Assembly (NCBI GenBank): GCA_020348185.1
Contig: CP070743.1
Coordinates: 2,073,393 to 2,083,756 of the forward strand
Source of the DNA: Nitrospirota bacterium
GTDB lineage: Bacteria; Nitrospirota; Nitrospiria; Nitrospirales; UBA8639
Direction: 5' to 3'
DNA length: 10,364 nucleotides
Positions within the stretch are counted from its first letter, which is position 1. Each line of letters opens with the position of its first letter. The translations under genes were made by a program, and so were the position numbers. Below the pieces are notes generated by a model. The model saw nothing but the letters and a program-made list of their open reading frames with translations. It did no database searches and had not been told where the DNA came from. Of the stretch, positions 1-7,137 are shown in pieces.

Positions 1-1496
1 CCTTCAGAAAGTTGAAGCGCAGGAGCATTCTCCATCTGATTGACTAAATAGTTGACGCTGGCATCCATCACGTTAAACATGGGAGTGGGATAGAGGCCAA
101 TCAAAAATATCACCACCGCCAAGGGAATGACAGTCGCTAATTCGCGGGGATTGAGGTCCGGGAGGCTGGCAGCCATCCTTGATGTGGTTTGCCCCAACGC
201 AACACGCTGCAACGTCCACAACATATAGGCGGCGGCCAAGACAATCCCTCCCATCGCCAACAGGACCATGACAAAGCTTTTGAACGACGTCCCAACGAGT
301 ACCAGAAATTCTCCAATAAAATTGCAGGTCCCGGGCAAACCAAACGAGGCGACCGAAAATATACAAAACAGGGTCACAAACCGAGGCATGGGTTTTTGCA
401 GTCCGCCATAATCCCGGATCAGTCGGCTATGGGTTCGGTCGTAGAGTTGGCCTACCGCCAAAAAGAGGGCACTGGTGGTGATCCCATGATTAAACATCTG
501 CATAATCGCCCCTTGAATGCCCTGGGTATTAAAGACAAAGATTCCCAATGTCACAAAACCCATATGGGAAATGGAGGAGTAGGCAACCAGTTTCTTAAGA
601 TCGGCTTGGGCTAACGCCATATAGCCGCCATAAATAATGGCGATAATCGACAGCCATAAGATGAATGGGGCAAACTGCGCAGAGGCTTCGGGAAAGAGGG
701 GCAAACAGAAGCGCAAAAATCCATAGCCCCCCATTTTCAACAATACCCCGGCAAGGATGACACTGCCTGCGGTGGGCGCTTCGGAATGGGCGTCCGGCAA
801 CCAGGAATGGAATGGAAACATGGGCATTTTGATGGCAAAGGCTAAGAACAGGGCTAAGAAGATCCAGAACTGAGCCGTCGAGGAATAGGTCTGATTCATG
901 AGCGTGAGTAAGTCAAATGTTCGCCCACCTTCCAGATATAACCCTAAGATACCAATGAGCAATAATAAACTTCCGGTTAAGCTATACAAGACGAACTTAA
1001 TGGCCGCAGCGATCCGATTGGGTCCTCCCCACAAGGCAATCATGAAGTACATGGGAATCATGGTCACTTCCCAGAGCATAAAGAAGAGGAATAAATCGAG
1101 GGCGCAAAACACGACGATCATGGCCGACTCAACCAGCAGAATGAGCATCATGAAGGCTTTGACGCGAGTATGAATGGATTTCCATGAACACAAGACACAG
1201 AGCGGGGAGAGTAATGTTGTCAGGAGCACAAGCAGCAAGCTAATGCCGTCCACGCCCACCGCATACTGAATGTTGAAGGTCGGCATCCATTTTAAGCGTT
1301 CGACAAATTGAAGGTCCGTATTGGCAAAGTCAAAGCTGGCCCAGAGAAGAAGTCCAAACCCGAATTCCAACACCGTTGTCCCTAACGTGATTCGACGCAA
1401 CCACTCCTCATCTCGACTGAAGCCAACGAGCGCAATGCCCAGCACTGGAATCAAAATCATGATGCTTAGAATGTGGTCTAAGAAAAATGAAATCAT
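1..1496 (-). CDS. nuoM: NuoM-type antiporter-like membrane subunit (partial, C-terminus beyond left edge)
   Basis: Complex I subunit M/4-type ion-translocating membrane protein of the Mrp-antiporter superfamily. I translated the minus strand from the ATG at 1496 and found an open frame of 498 codons to base 1 with no stop, so only a short C-terminal tail should be missing (the family is usually about 490-540 residues). The TM5 motif LWEVTMIPMYF holds Glu143. The TM7-TM8 region reads IKMPMFPFHSWLPDAHSEAP, with Lys223, and Lys254 follows in GVLLKMGGYG. A QADLKKLVAYSSISHMGF segment is also diagnostic. The equivalent of the TM10 site reads FNHGITTSALF, without lysine, as is usual for NuoM. The start is supported by GGAGA four bases upstream. 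The gene begins 18 bases after the nuoL stop, so the two are probably cotranscribed. It would form one proton (or sodium) channel unit of the complex. It could equally be named as a DabB-like or Mrp-like partner; NuoM is the best family fit. Confidence 0.93.
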   Translation of the reverse strand, partial: MISFFLDHILSIMILIPVLGIALVGFSRDEEWLRRITLGTTVLEFGFGLLLWASFDFANTDLQFVERLKWMPTFNIQYAVGVDGISLLLVLLTTLLSPLCVLCSWKSIHTRVKAFMMLILLVESAMIVVFCALDLFLFFMLWEVTMIPMYFMIALWGGPNRIAAAIKFVLYSLTGSLLLLIGILGLYLEGGRTFDLLTLMNQTYSSTAQFWIFLALFLAFAIKMPMFPFHSWLPDAHSEAPTAGSVILAGVLLKMGGYGFLRFCLPLFPEASAQFAPFILWLSIIAIIYGGYMALAQADLKKLVAYSSISHMGFVTLGIFVFNTQGIQGAIMQMFNHGITTSALFLAVGQLYDRTHSRLIRDYGGLQKPMPRFVTLFCIFSVASFGLPGTCNFIGEFLVLVGTSFKSFVMVLLAMGGIVLAAAYMLWTLQRVALGQTTSRMAASLPDLNPRELATVIPLAVVIFLIGLYPTPMFNVMDASVNYLVNQMENAPALQLSE

Positions 1497-1500
1497 GAAG

Positions 1501-1505
1501 TCTCC
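1501..1505 (-). promoter_or_regulatory. Ribosome binding site of the nuoM-type gene
   Basis: On the minus strand GGAGA lies four bases before the ATG at 1496, inside the 18-base gap after the nuoL-type stop codon. It fixes the start of a gene that is cut by the window edge. Confidence 0.7.
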
Positions 1506-1514
1506 AGATACTCT

Positions 1515-3704
1515 TTAATAAACCAGCCAGAATAATATAGTAATGGCGAGGACCAACCAGAATATGAGAACAAGGAGATGATGTTGGAGCATCCGGGGTT
1601 CCACATGTTGCAGGGCTTCCCCGGCCGCTTTTGCTTGTTCACCAACCTGATCAACCGATTTCTGAATGGTTCGCATATCAATGATTTGCCAGAACCATTT
1701 GGCCAGACTCTGTGATTGCCCGCCCAGGCCTGTGACCGTCCGGTCAATCCCTCGAATATCAATCACTTGCCATAGCCATCGGGCGACCACAATAGAGAAC
1801 CGACCAAGGCTATTCACCCCCCGATCGATACCTCTGATATCAATGACGTGCCACAGCCATTGTGCGGCATTCACGGAAATGGTCGCAAGCCCATTCACTG
1901 CCCGGTCAATGCCGCCGATATCGACTACCTGCCAGAGCCAATGGGAGAACCGTAAATTCGGCCTCACGATATAGGTGTCATAAATTTCGTCAACGTATCC
2001 CCTATTGAGACACCAGACATACAGGGTTTTCAGTTTATCCTGGAAAACCAGTCCGGGCTTCGCATGGGAGAAATGAAGATAGTATGCCAAAGTCCAACCG
2101 AAAATTGCTGTCAATAATGGAAGAAGGATCCATGCGGAGAAAATGTGGGTTGCTTGGTCTGCCGCCAACGCCACCTGAGGGGAAGGAAAAGCCGGTGCAA
2201 GAAAACCCACAAACCAGTTCCATAGACTCAACAGGAAATAGGCCAGGACAAACACGATTCCAAAGATAGCGAGGAGAAGTGAGGGGGAAAAGAGCCGGGT
2301 GGGTCCCTCAGAGGATCCTGGTGACGTTCCGGTGTCCTGCCATTCCACGGGCATGGCCCGGCTGAATAACATCACAATCCCGTGGAATAAATAGATCGCC
2401 GTGAAAAAAACCGTGATGAGTCCGATAACCCAGAAGGCCAAAAAACCGGATGTTGGATACACAGCGGTCCATAACCGTTCATAGGGACCTGAAAAAATGA
2501 CAAAAGGCGGAATCACCGCCAATACCAGAGCACCCAGGTACAGGGACCAACTCTGTGTGACCTCAGCGTGATGACTGGCTTTACCTCCCTCGGTGTGCGG
2601 AGAGCCCAAAACATTTTGAAGCGCATTGCCGGTCGATAAAAACAGGAACCCCTTTAAAGCTCCATGAGCTAATAGATGAAAAATGGCCGCCACGAACGCT
2701 CCCAGTCCGCAGGTCATGATCATAAACCCGATCTGGCTCATGGTGGAATAGGCAAGGATTTTTTTGATATCGGTTTGGGCAAGAGAGATGACCGCACCAA
2801 ACAGGGCGGTGGTCCCACCCACCACGGCGATGACGGTCATCGCGACAGTTGATTGCATGATCAGGGGGCTCATCCGGGCTACAAGAAAGACTCCGGCATT
2901 GACCATCGTGGCCGCATGAATGAGAGCAGAGACCGGAGTTGGCGCTTCCATCGCAAAGGGGAGCCAGACATGCAGAGGAACTTGCGAAGACTTTCCAATG
3001 GCTCCCACAAAAAGAAACAAGGCTATCACCGTCAGGATATGGATGTTCCATTCCAAGCCTGCCCATTCCAAAACATTGATGGTTCGATCGGCCATTTGGG
3101 GAGCTTCTTGCAGGATGGTTTGAATATCCAGAGTATGAAAGGTGGCAAAGGTGAGAATCACGCCAAAGCTTAACCCCACGCCCGCTACCGCATTGACCAG
3201 AAAGGCCTTGGTGGCGGCGTTGCAGGCCGATTTTCTTTCAGACCAGTGGGAGATCAACAGGTAGGAGCAAATTCCCATGACTTCCCAAGAAATGAACAGC
3301 ATCAACAGATTCGTGCTCATCACCAGCATCAGCATGGAAAAAGTGAAGAGTGCGATCACGGCAAAAAATCGCTCATACCGTGGATCGCCGTGCATATACC
3401 GGGAAGAGAATATGTGGACGAGACTGCTGACCCCCGTGACCAGGAGCAGGAGCAGGACGGTCAGTTGATCGAGGTACAGACCTAACTCGATTTGAAGTTG
3501 ACCGACGTGAATGAGTTTATACAGGGGTAGGGAAAAAGGTCCATTTCGTAGAATTTCGATAAAGGCCAAGGCGGAAATGCCGAATGAAATGACAATCGCA
3601 GGGATGGCGATACGATGGGCTTCCCCTCTCAACCATCGCCCCCCTAACGCAATGATGACAAATGCGAGGAGAGGAAGAAGCGGTATGAGCGCAAATACAA
3701 ACAT
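1515..3704 (-). CDS. nuoL: NuoL-type antiporter-like subunit with four-repeat lateral-helix region
   Basis: A 729-residue complex I subunit L/5-type membrane protein, longer than the roughly 610-residue E. coli NuoL. The antiporter core is intact. TM5 has SWEVMGICSYLL with Glu141; TM7 has Lys238 before VPLHVWLPFAMEAPTPVSAL; His263 sits in ALIHAATMVNAG; TM10 has AHGALKGFLF with Lys351. After about residue 570 the NuoL-specific tail begins (NRGYVDEIYDTYIVRP). It runs into four 27-residue repeats (589-696) and ends with a hydrophobic anchor (about 707-729). In complex I this tail is the lateral amphipathic helix HL, which runs along the neighbouring antiporter subunits. MrpA-type subunits end differently, with DUF4040/MbhE domains; those are on a separate gene here, so this protein is of NuoL type. 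The ATG at 3704 lies 44 bases after the mrpD stop, the largest gap in the cluster, with only a weak AAGAGTG ribosome site. A DabB-like role as DabA partner is possible, but dabA is seven genes away. Confidence 0.93.
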   Translation of the reverse strand: MFVFALIPLLPLLAFVIIALGGRWLRGEAHRIAIPAIVISFGISALAFIEILRNGPFSLPLYKLIHVGQLQIELGLYLDQLTVLLLLLVTGVSSLVHIFSSRYMHGDPRYERFFAVIALFTFSMLMLVMSTNLLMLFISWEVMGICSYLLISHWSERKSACNAATKAFLVNAVAGVGLSFGVILTFATFHTLDIQTILQEAPQMADRTINVLEWAGLEWNIHILTVIALFLFVGAIGKSSQVPLHVWLPFAMEAPTPVSALIHAATMVNAGVFLVARMSPLIMQSTVAMTVIAVVGGTTALFGAVISLAQTDIKKILAYSTMSQIGFMIMTCGLGAFVAAIFHLLAHGALKGFLFLSTGNALQNVLGSPHTEGGKASHHAEVTQSWSLYLGALVLAVIPPFVIFSGPYERLWTAVYPTSGFLAFWVIGLITVFFTAIYLFHGIVMLFSRAMPVEWQDTGTSPGSSEGPTRLFSPSLLLAIFGIVFVLAYFLLSLWNWFVGFLAPAFPSPQVALAADQATHIFSAWILLPLLTAIFGWTLAYYLHFSHAKPGLVFQDKLKTLYVWCLNRGYVDEIYDTYIVRPNLRFSHWLWQVVDIGGIDRAVNGLATISVNAAQWLWHVIDIRGIDRGVNSLGRFSIVVARWLWQVIDIRGIDRTVTGLGGQSQSLAKWFWQIIDMRTIQKSVDQVGEQAKAAGEALQHVEPRMLQHHLLVLIFWLVLAITILFWLVY
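1617..1940 (-). repeat. Four tandem 81-base units encoding 27-residue lateral-helix repeats
   Basis: Units at 1940-1860, 1859-1779, 1778-1698 and 1697-1617 encode residues 589-615, 616-642, 643-669 and 670-696 of the NuoL-type protein. Each begins W-[LF]-W-[QH]-[VI]-[VI]-D-[IM]. The first three continue [GR]-G-I-D-R-x-V-[NT]-[GS]-L; the fourth has diverged (RTIQKSVDQV). Register is exact, with no spacer residues. The DNA has diverged mainly at third codon positions, so this looks like an old duplication kept under protein-level selection rather than a recent slippage product. The helical reading is inferred from the position of the HL helix in NuoL. Confidence 0.9.
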
Positions 3705-3748
3705 CAGTTCACTCTTTACTATAAACCTGAAATCTGAGACGTCTTCTA

Positions 3749-5224
3749 TTACGTTATTAACCCCCTCGGTAACGCATGCTCAAGAATCAATGTTACCACC
3801 TGATCGCTGACAAGCCCTAAAATAATGATGGCGGCCGATAGCGCTCCCATACTGAATTTCATAGGGCCAGGGATTTCGGACGCCGGGTGTTTGGCTACGG
3901 AGGTCGATTCAAAAAATACGTATTCAAAGATTTTGACAAAATACGCAAGGGTCAATAATGTTGCGGCAAGGACGGCGGCCACCGCGACATAATTGCCGGC
4001 ATCCAAAGCTCCCAGAATGATATACCATTTACCGAAGAATCCTCCCGTCGGCGGAATCCCGATCATGGATAAGCCCACAATGACTAACGCGGCAGTTGTC
4101 CAGGGCATCTGGCCGCGAATGTGAACCAAATCGGTGACCGTACGAATTCCATGTCGGTAAAATACCGAGGCGGCAATGAAAAAGAGGACCGCCTGCATCA
4201 CGGCGTCGTTAATCAAGTAAAATACCCCACCTGCAAATCCCGTCTGATTCCCCAAACAGATGCCGATCAGAATGAGCCCCACATGTGAGATGCCTCCATA
4301 GGCAAAGAGGCGTTTGATTTCGGTTTGGGATAGAGCTAAGAACGCTCCGACAATCGCCGCTATGGCCCCCAGCCAACTGACAATTAAGAGGATGGGAACG
4401 TCCTGGATGACGGTTTTCGCACCCAGGGCCCAAAAAAGGATGCGAATGAGAGCAAACACTGCCACTTTGGTCACGAGAGGTGCCAATATGGGCGTAATGG
4501 AATCCGGTGCATCCGTATACGCATCCGGGAGCCAACCGTGGAGAGGCACAAGGGCCATTTTGATCGCGAGGCCGAGGACCATAAATATTAGTCCTGCCAT
4601 GACCGCCTTCGATTTCAGCAGCTCCGGCAGATGGGTGGCCACATCGGCCATATTTAATGTTCCGGTCACCGCATAAAAATATCCGACTCCCAAAAGGTAC
4701 AACGCGGCACCCAGGGTTCCGAGGATGAGATACCGAAAGGCCGAAATGAGCGCGCGGCCACCGGAAAGGCCGACCAGGGCATAGCTCGCCAACGAGGCGA
4801 CTTCCAAAAACACAAACACGTTGAATAGGTCACCGGCCATGACAATCCCGCTGAGGGCGGAAATTAACAAGAGAATCAAGGTGTAGTAATAGGGGATTCG
4901 TCCGCCAATTCCTGCTGGGGTCGCAGGGCCTGCGAAGGTCACTGTGACGAACGCCAACAGGCTGACCATCATAATGAGCAGGCCGCTGAGTCCGTCTGCG
5001 ATCCATTCAATGCCAATGGGTGGTGCCCACCCGGAAAATGCATAACTGATAGGCCCGTGAGACACAATCCCGGCGTACATCGAGATGGACGTCACACTCA
5101 TGACGGCCAGTGCCGTCAACGCGACAGGCCGGCACCAATCCTGATTCTTCATCCCGATCATGGGCATCATGACTGCCGCAAAAAACGGAACAAGAAAGAT
5201 GATGGCAGGCAGTTGTTCGGTCAT
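3749..5224 (-). CDS. mrpD: MrpD/MnhD-type antiporter-like membrane subunit
   Basis: A 491-residue proton-conducting membrane transporter of the Mrp D family, which shares its fold with NuoL, NuoM and NuoN. TM5 carries GDLFNVFVFLEVASLASYAL with Glu141. TM7 and the loop after it read IKMALVPLHGWLPDAYTDAP with Lys222, and Lys253 follows in PLVTKVAVFALIR. ALSQTEIKRLFAYGGISHVG (299-316) is the usual central motif. TM12 contains AYFVKIFEYVFF with Lys431. At the TM10 site the sequence is YLINDAVMQAVLFF (336-349): Asp340 and Gln344 stand where many relatives have His and Lys. The ATG at 5224 overlaps the mrpC stop as ATGA and has GAGG five bases upstream. In Mrp antiporters MrpD and MrpA are the two large ion-translocating subunits; here MrpD is followed by NuoL and NuoM instead of MrpA. 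Confidence 0.92.
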   Translation of the reverse strand: MTEQLPAIIFLVPFFAAVMMPMIGMKNQDWCRPVALTALAVMSVTSISMYAGIVSHGPISYAFSGWAPPIGIEWIADGLSGLLIMMVSLLAFVTVTFAGPATPAGIGGRIPYYYTLILLLISALSGIVMAGDLFNVFVFLEVASLASYALVGLSGGRALISAFRYLILGTLGAALYLLGVGYFYAVTGTLNMADVATHLPELLKSKAVMAGLIFMVLGLAIKMALVPLHGWLPDAYTDAPDSITPILAPLVTKVAVFALIRILFWALGAKTVIQDVPILLIVSWLGAIAAIVGAFLALSQTEIKRLFAYGGISHVGLILIGICLGNQTGFAGGVFYLINDAVMQAVLFFIAASVFYRHGIRTVTDLVHIRGQMPWTTAALVIVGLSMIGIPPTGGFFGKWYIILGALDAGNYVAVAAVLAATLLTLAYFVKIFEYVFFESTSVAKHPASEIPGPMKFSMGALSAAIIILGLVSDQVVTLILEHALPRGLIT

Positions 5225-5598
5225 TCCAACCTCTGACTGAGGATCTCTTCTTCATCCAGACTCTGATATTGCCGATAAATGGCAATAACCAAGGCCAGAG
5301 AAACCCCTAATGTCGCCACTCCGACGACGATCGCGGTTAACATCAGAACGTGGGGGAGGGGATTGGCGTACTGAACCGGTTGCATCGCACCATCATCAAA
5401 GAGAATGGGAACGGTCGCCCCGGATTTGGCACTGATCGTGACGAAAAAGAAAATCACGCTTGTTTGCACCAGATACATTCCGATCAATTTCTTAATCAAA
5501 TTATGATGCGCAATCATAATATAGAGACCCCATAAGAAAATCAGAATAAAGGTAATAAGATTCGGCCGGCTTAGCCAGATATCAATGATTTGGCCCAT
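5221..5598 (-). CDS. mrpC: MrpC/MnhC-type small membrane subunit
   Basis: A NuoK-like three-helix subunit of Mrp antiporters and Mbh-type complexes, 125 residues from the chosen start. Three hydrophobic stretches are visible: ITFILIFLWGLYIMIA, then the YLVQTSVIFFFVTI region, and the MLTAIVVGVATLGVSLALVIAI region. HNLIKKLIGMYLVQTSVIFF corresponds to the family pattern of a short polar loop before the second helix. NPLPHVLMLTAIVVGVA is the characteristic MnhC motif ahead of the third helix. I prefer the ATG at 5598, which has GAGG with six-base spacing; an in-frame ATG at 5610 would add four residues (MRNR) and has no comparable site. Either way the gene overlaps the end of mrpB, by 17 or 29 bases, and it ends in an ATGA overlap with mrpD. 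The role is inferred from the family. Confidence 0.9.
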   Translation of the reverse strand: MGQIIDIWLSRPNLITFILIFLWGLYIMIAHHNLIKKLIGMYLVQTSVIFFFVTISAKSGATVPILFDDGAMQPVQYANPLPHVLMLTAIVVGVATLGVSLALVIAIYRQYQSLDEEEILSQRLE

Positions 5599-6040
5599 TC
5601 GGTTCCTCATTCTTTTCGGTTAAAGAAAGACTCATCACGATGGAAATGGCCGTGACGGCCACATCGGTGGCGACACCAATTTGTGTGAGCAGAATTCCAA
5701 AATATCGGCGTGTGGCCAACTCCATCCCTGGGATTTGAAGGTCCGCGTAATTCAAAAATTCTCCACCACCGATTAAACATAATCCTCCGACACCGGCAAA
5801 AATCAGTAACCCAAGGCCATCGCCATGCAAAACCCGATTCACCATGGCACTTCTCGAGGGATCAAGTCCAAAGACCAATACTCCGAAGATCAAACTGGTT
5901 CCGATAATGACCCCGCCAACAAATCCTCCACCCGGACCATACTGACCGAAAAACAACACATAGAATCCAAACAGTTGAATCAGCGGGATGATAAAGCGAC
6001 TCAAGGTCTGCACAATAAGGCTATCATGAGCATAAATCAT
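5582..6040 (-). CDS. mrpB: MrpB/MnhB-type membrane subunit
   Basis: A 152-residue Na+/H+ antiporter subunit of the MnhB family (MbhF in archaeal hydrogenases). The signature GFYVLFFGQYGPGGGFVGG lies near residues 26-44, followed by a long hydrophobic segment. Four membrane segments are apparent, the last being GVATDVAVTAISIVMSLSL before a short polar tail (TEKNEEPNGPNH). A TTG at 6055 could extend the frame by five residues, but the ATG at 6040 gives an ATGA overlap with the preceding stop and has GGAGAAAG upstream, so I use it. The 3' end overlaps mrpC. In Mrp structures MrpB sits among the small subunits next to the MrpA C-terminal region, consistent with the neighbouring gene here. Confidence 0.92.
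   Translation of the reverse strand: MIYAHDSLIVQTLSRFIIPLIQLFGFYVLFFGQYGPGGGFVGGVIIGTSLIFGVLVFGLDPSRSAMVNRVLHGDGLGLLIFAGVGGLCLIGGGEFLNYADLQIPGMELATRRYFGILLTQIGVATDVAVTAISIVMSLSLTEKNEEPNGPNH
5605..5608 (-). promoter_or_regulatory. Ribosome binding site deciding the mrpC start
   Basis: On the minus strand GAGG lies six bases before the ATG at 5598. The upstream in-frame ATG at 5610 runs into this same element, so the element cannot serve that earlier start. It is therefore the basis for choosing the shorter protein. Confidence 0.6.
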
Positions 6041-6567
6041 GACTTCTTTCTCCAAAGCAGTAATGCCGCGGCAATGCCTGAAGTAAAAATCACAACGGTT
6101 TCGATCAACGTATCAAATGACCGATAGTCCATTAAGACAGATGCCACGACGTTAGGAGTTTCTGTATCCTTAAGGCTATTCTCAAGATAAACAGGAGAAA
6201 TATGGGTATTGGGCGGTGAGGCCGGATCCCCGAATTCGGGAAGGTCCGTGGCCACGAATAAGAGCAACGCTCCTAGCAAGGGAAGGCCAACGAAGACCGG
6301 CCATTGTACGCGAGGGAGCTGACCCTGTTTTTCTCGCGGAACGGTTAAAAAGAGTGTCAACAGAAAAAAGACTGTGGCCAGTCCCGCCCCGACGACGGCC
6401 TCCGTAAACGCCACATCCACGGCCCCGAGCCAGGCCCAGGTCAATGCCAAAAAGAAGCTGTACGATCCAAGGATCAACACGGCGCCAATTAAATCTTTAA
6501 CCAGCACGGCGCCAGCCGCCGTCATAATCAACAACAGGAGTAAAGAGACGTTGGCCAGAAAATTCAT
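6037..6567 (-). CDS. MrpA C-terminal-like subunit (DUF4040 plus MbhE-like domains) as a separate gene
   Basis: A 176-residue membrane protein that corresponds to the C-terminal part of MrpA, here encoded alone. The DUF4040 (MbhD-like) half holds AVDVAFTEAVVGAGLATVF (about residues 49-67), matching the family pattern with conserved Asp and Glu. After a roughly 50-residue linker comes the MbhE-like half, PNVVASVLMDYRSFDTLIET (138-157), with Asp147, Asp152 and Glu156, and a last helix ending in WRKKS. In archaeal Mbh these two halves are separate genes (mbhD, mbhE); in Mrp antiporters both are fused to the NuoL-like core; here they are joined to each other but not to the core. The frame allows an ATG at 6585, but the ATG at 6567 makes an ATGA overlap with the mrpG stop and has AAGGGG upstream. 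It may be annotated elsewhere as a second MnhB. Confidence 0.85.
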   Translation of the reverse strand: MNFLANVSLLLLLIMTAAGAVLVKDLIGAVLILGSYSFFLALTWAWLGAVDVAFTEAVVGAGLATVFFLLTLFLTVPREKQGQLPRVQWPVFVGLPLLGALLLFVATDLPEFGDPASPPNTHISPVYLENSLKDTETPNVVASVLMDYRSFDTLIETVVIFTSGIAAALLLWRKKS

Positions 6568-6866
6568 GAGGGCCCCTTCATCCATGGTTTCACGCCCGCC
6601 CGTAAGGCTGCGCGAATCGTCGCATGCGTCACGACGGGATTGAGCAAATAGAGAAGAGAAAAGACCACCAAAATTTTCAACATATTTAATGAGAAACCTT
6701 CGTAGATGGCTAGGCCGAATAACATGAAAAACGCTCCCATGGTATCCGTCAGTCCAACCGCATGGGCTCGAGCAAACACATCGGGCAAACGCACCATTCC
6801 GATAGCCGCCACTAACAGAAAAAAGAGGCCGAGACTGAGAAAAATAATCGCAATCGTCGTCGCCAT
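6564..6866 (-). CDS. mrpG: MrpG/MnhG-type small membrane subunit
   Basis: A 100-residue, three-helix subunit of the MnhG family (MbhC in archaeal hydrogenases). The N-terminal helix (IIFLSLGLFFLLVAAIGMVR) is followed by LPDVFARAHAVGLTDTMGAF, which is the family hallmark (R-x-P-D-x-[FY]-x-R-x-H-A). The third hydrophobic segment is the LKILVVFSLLYLLNPVVTHA region, and NPVVTHATIRAA is a typical MnhG ending. The open frame reaches upstream to a TTG at 6905 inside mrpF, but the ATG at 6866 starts just before the first helix as in other family members. The bases AGGAGG lie directly against this ATG with no spacer, which is unusual; an ATG at 6887 is a weaker alternative. The gene begins four bases after mrpF ends. 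Confidence 0.9.
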   Translation of the reverse strand: MATTIAIIFLSLGLFFLLVAAIGMVRLPDVFARAHAVGLTDTMGAFFMLFGLAIYEGFSLNMLKILVVFSLLYLLNPVVTHATIRAALRAGVKPWMKGPS

Positions 6867-6870
6867 CCTC

Positions 6871-7137
6871 CTACGCGGCCCCCCCATGTTCAAGATATTT
6901 CGCAATAGCTATGGAGCCAACCAGGTTCAGGAGTGCGTAACCGGTTGAGATGTCCACAAACATGCCGACCCGGTCATAAATGGTGCCAATGACCACTAAA
7001 AGAATGATCGCCTTTGTCGAGAGGCCGTTTAACCCCAACACTCGATCATAGACCGTGGGTCCCTGAACAACCCGATATAAATACACCACGATTAAAATGA
7101 CCAGCTGAATCAAGACAAAAATGAAAAACTCCCTCAT
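6871..7137 (-). CDS. mrpF: MrpF/MnhF-type small membrane subunit
   Basis: An 88-residue, three-helix subunit of the MnhF family (MbhB in archaeal hydrogenases). The first helix (FVLIQLVILIVVYLYRVV) is followed by QGPTVYDRVLGLNGLSTKAI, the conserved G-P-T-x-x-D-R motif with an invariant aspartate. The third helix is preceded by DISTGYALLNLVGSIAIAKY, which matches the D-x-x-x-x-Y-A-L-L pattern of the family. The length is typical. The start overlaps the mrpE stop as ATGA, with AAGG just upstream. In Mrp antiporters MrpF lies in the small-subunit block, and the conserved Asp in the first loop has been linked to ion transport; its role in this complex is inferred. Confidence 0.92.
   Translation of the reverse strand: MREFFIFVLIQLVILIVVYLYRVVQGPTVYDRVLGLNGLSTKAIILLVVIGTIYDRVGMFVDISTGYALLNLVGSIAIAKYLEHGGAA

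Noticed and set aside
189..614. 141-codon plus-strand open frame
   Set aside because: It lies antisense to the well-conserved NuoM-type gene, its product is low in recognisable features, and the minus-strand translation is a clear family match throughout.
1617..1940. CRISPR-like or noncoding repeat array
   Set aside because: The 81-base units are contiguous, in frame and conserved at protein level, so they are protein repeats and not repeat-spacer units.
2581..3066. 161-codon minus-strand frame overlapping the NuoL-type gene
   Set aside because: Same strand but different frame; Cys/His/Ser-rich shadow of the antiporter core, with no family likeness.
3705..3748. Possible internal promoter before the NuoL-type gene
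   Set aside because: The gap is AT-rich and has a TATAGT-like hexamer and a GACGTC palindrome, but no -35 element at suitable spacing, so a promoter or operator cannot be supported.
6867..6905. Longer mrpG starting at the TTG at 6905
   Set aside because: It would overlap mrpF by 35 bases and add a non-conserved leader; the ATG at 6866 fits the family's short N-terminus.
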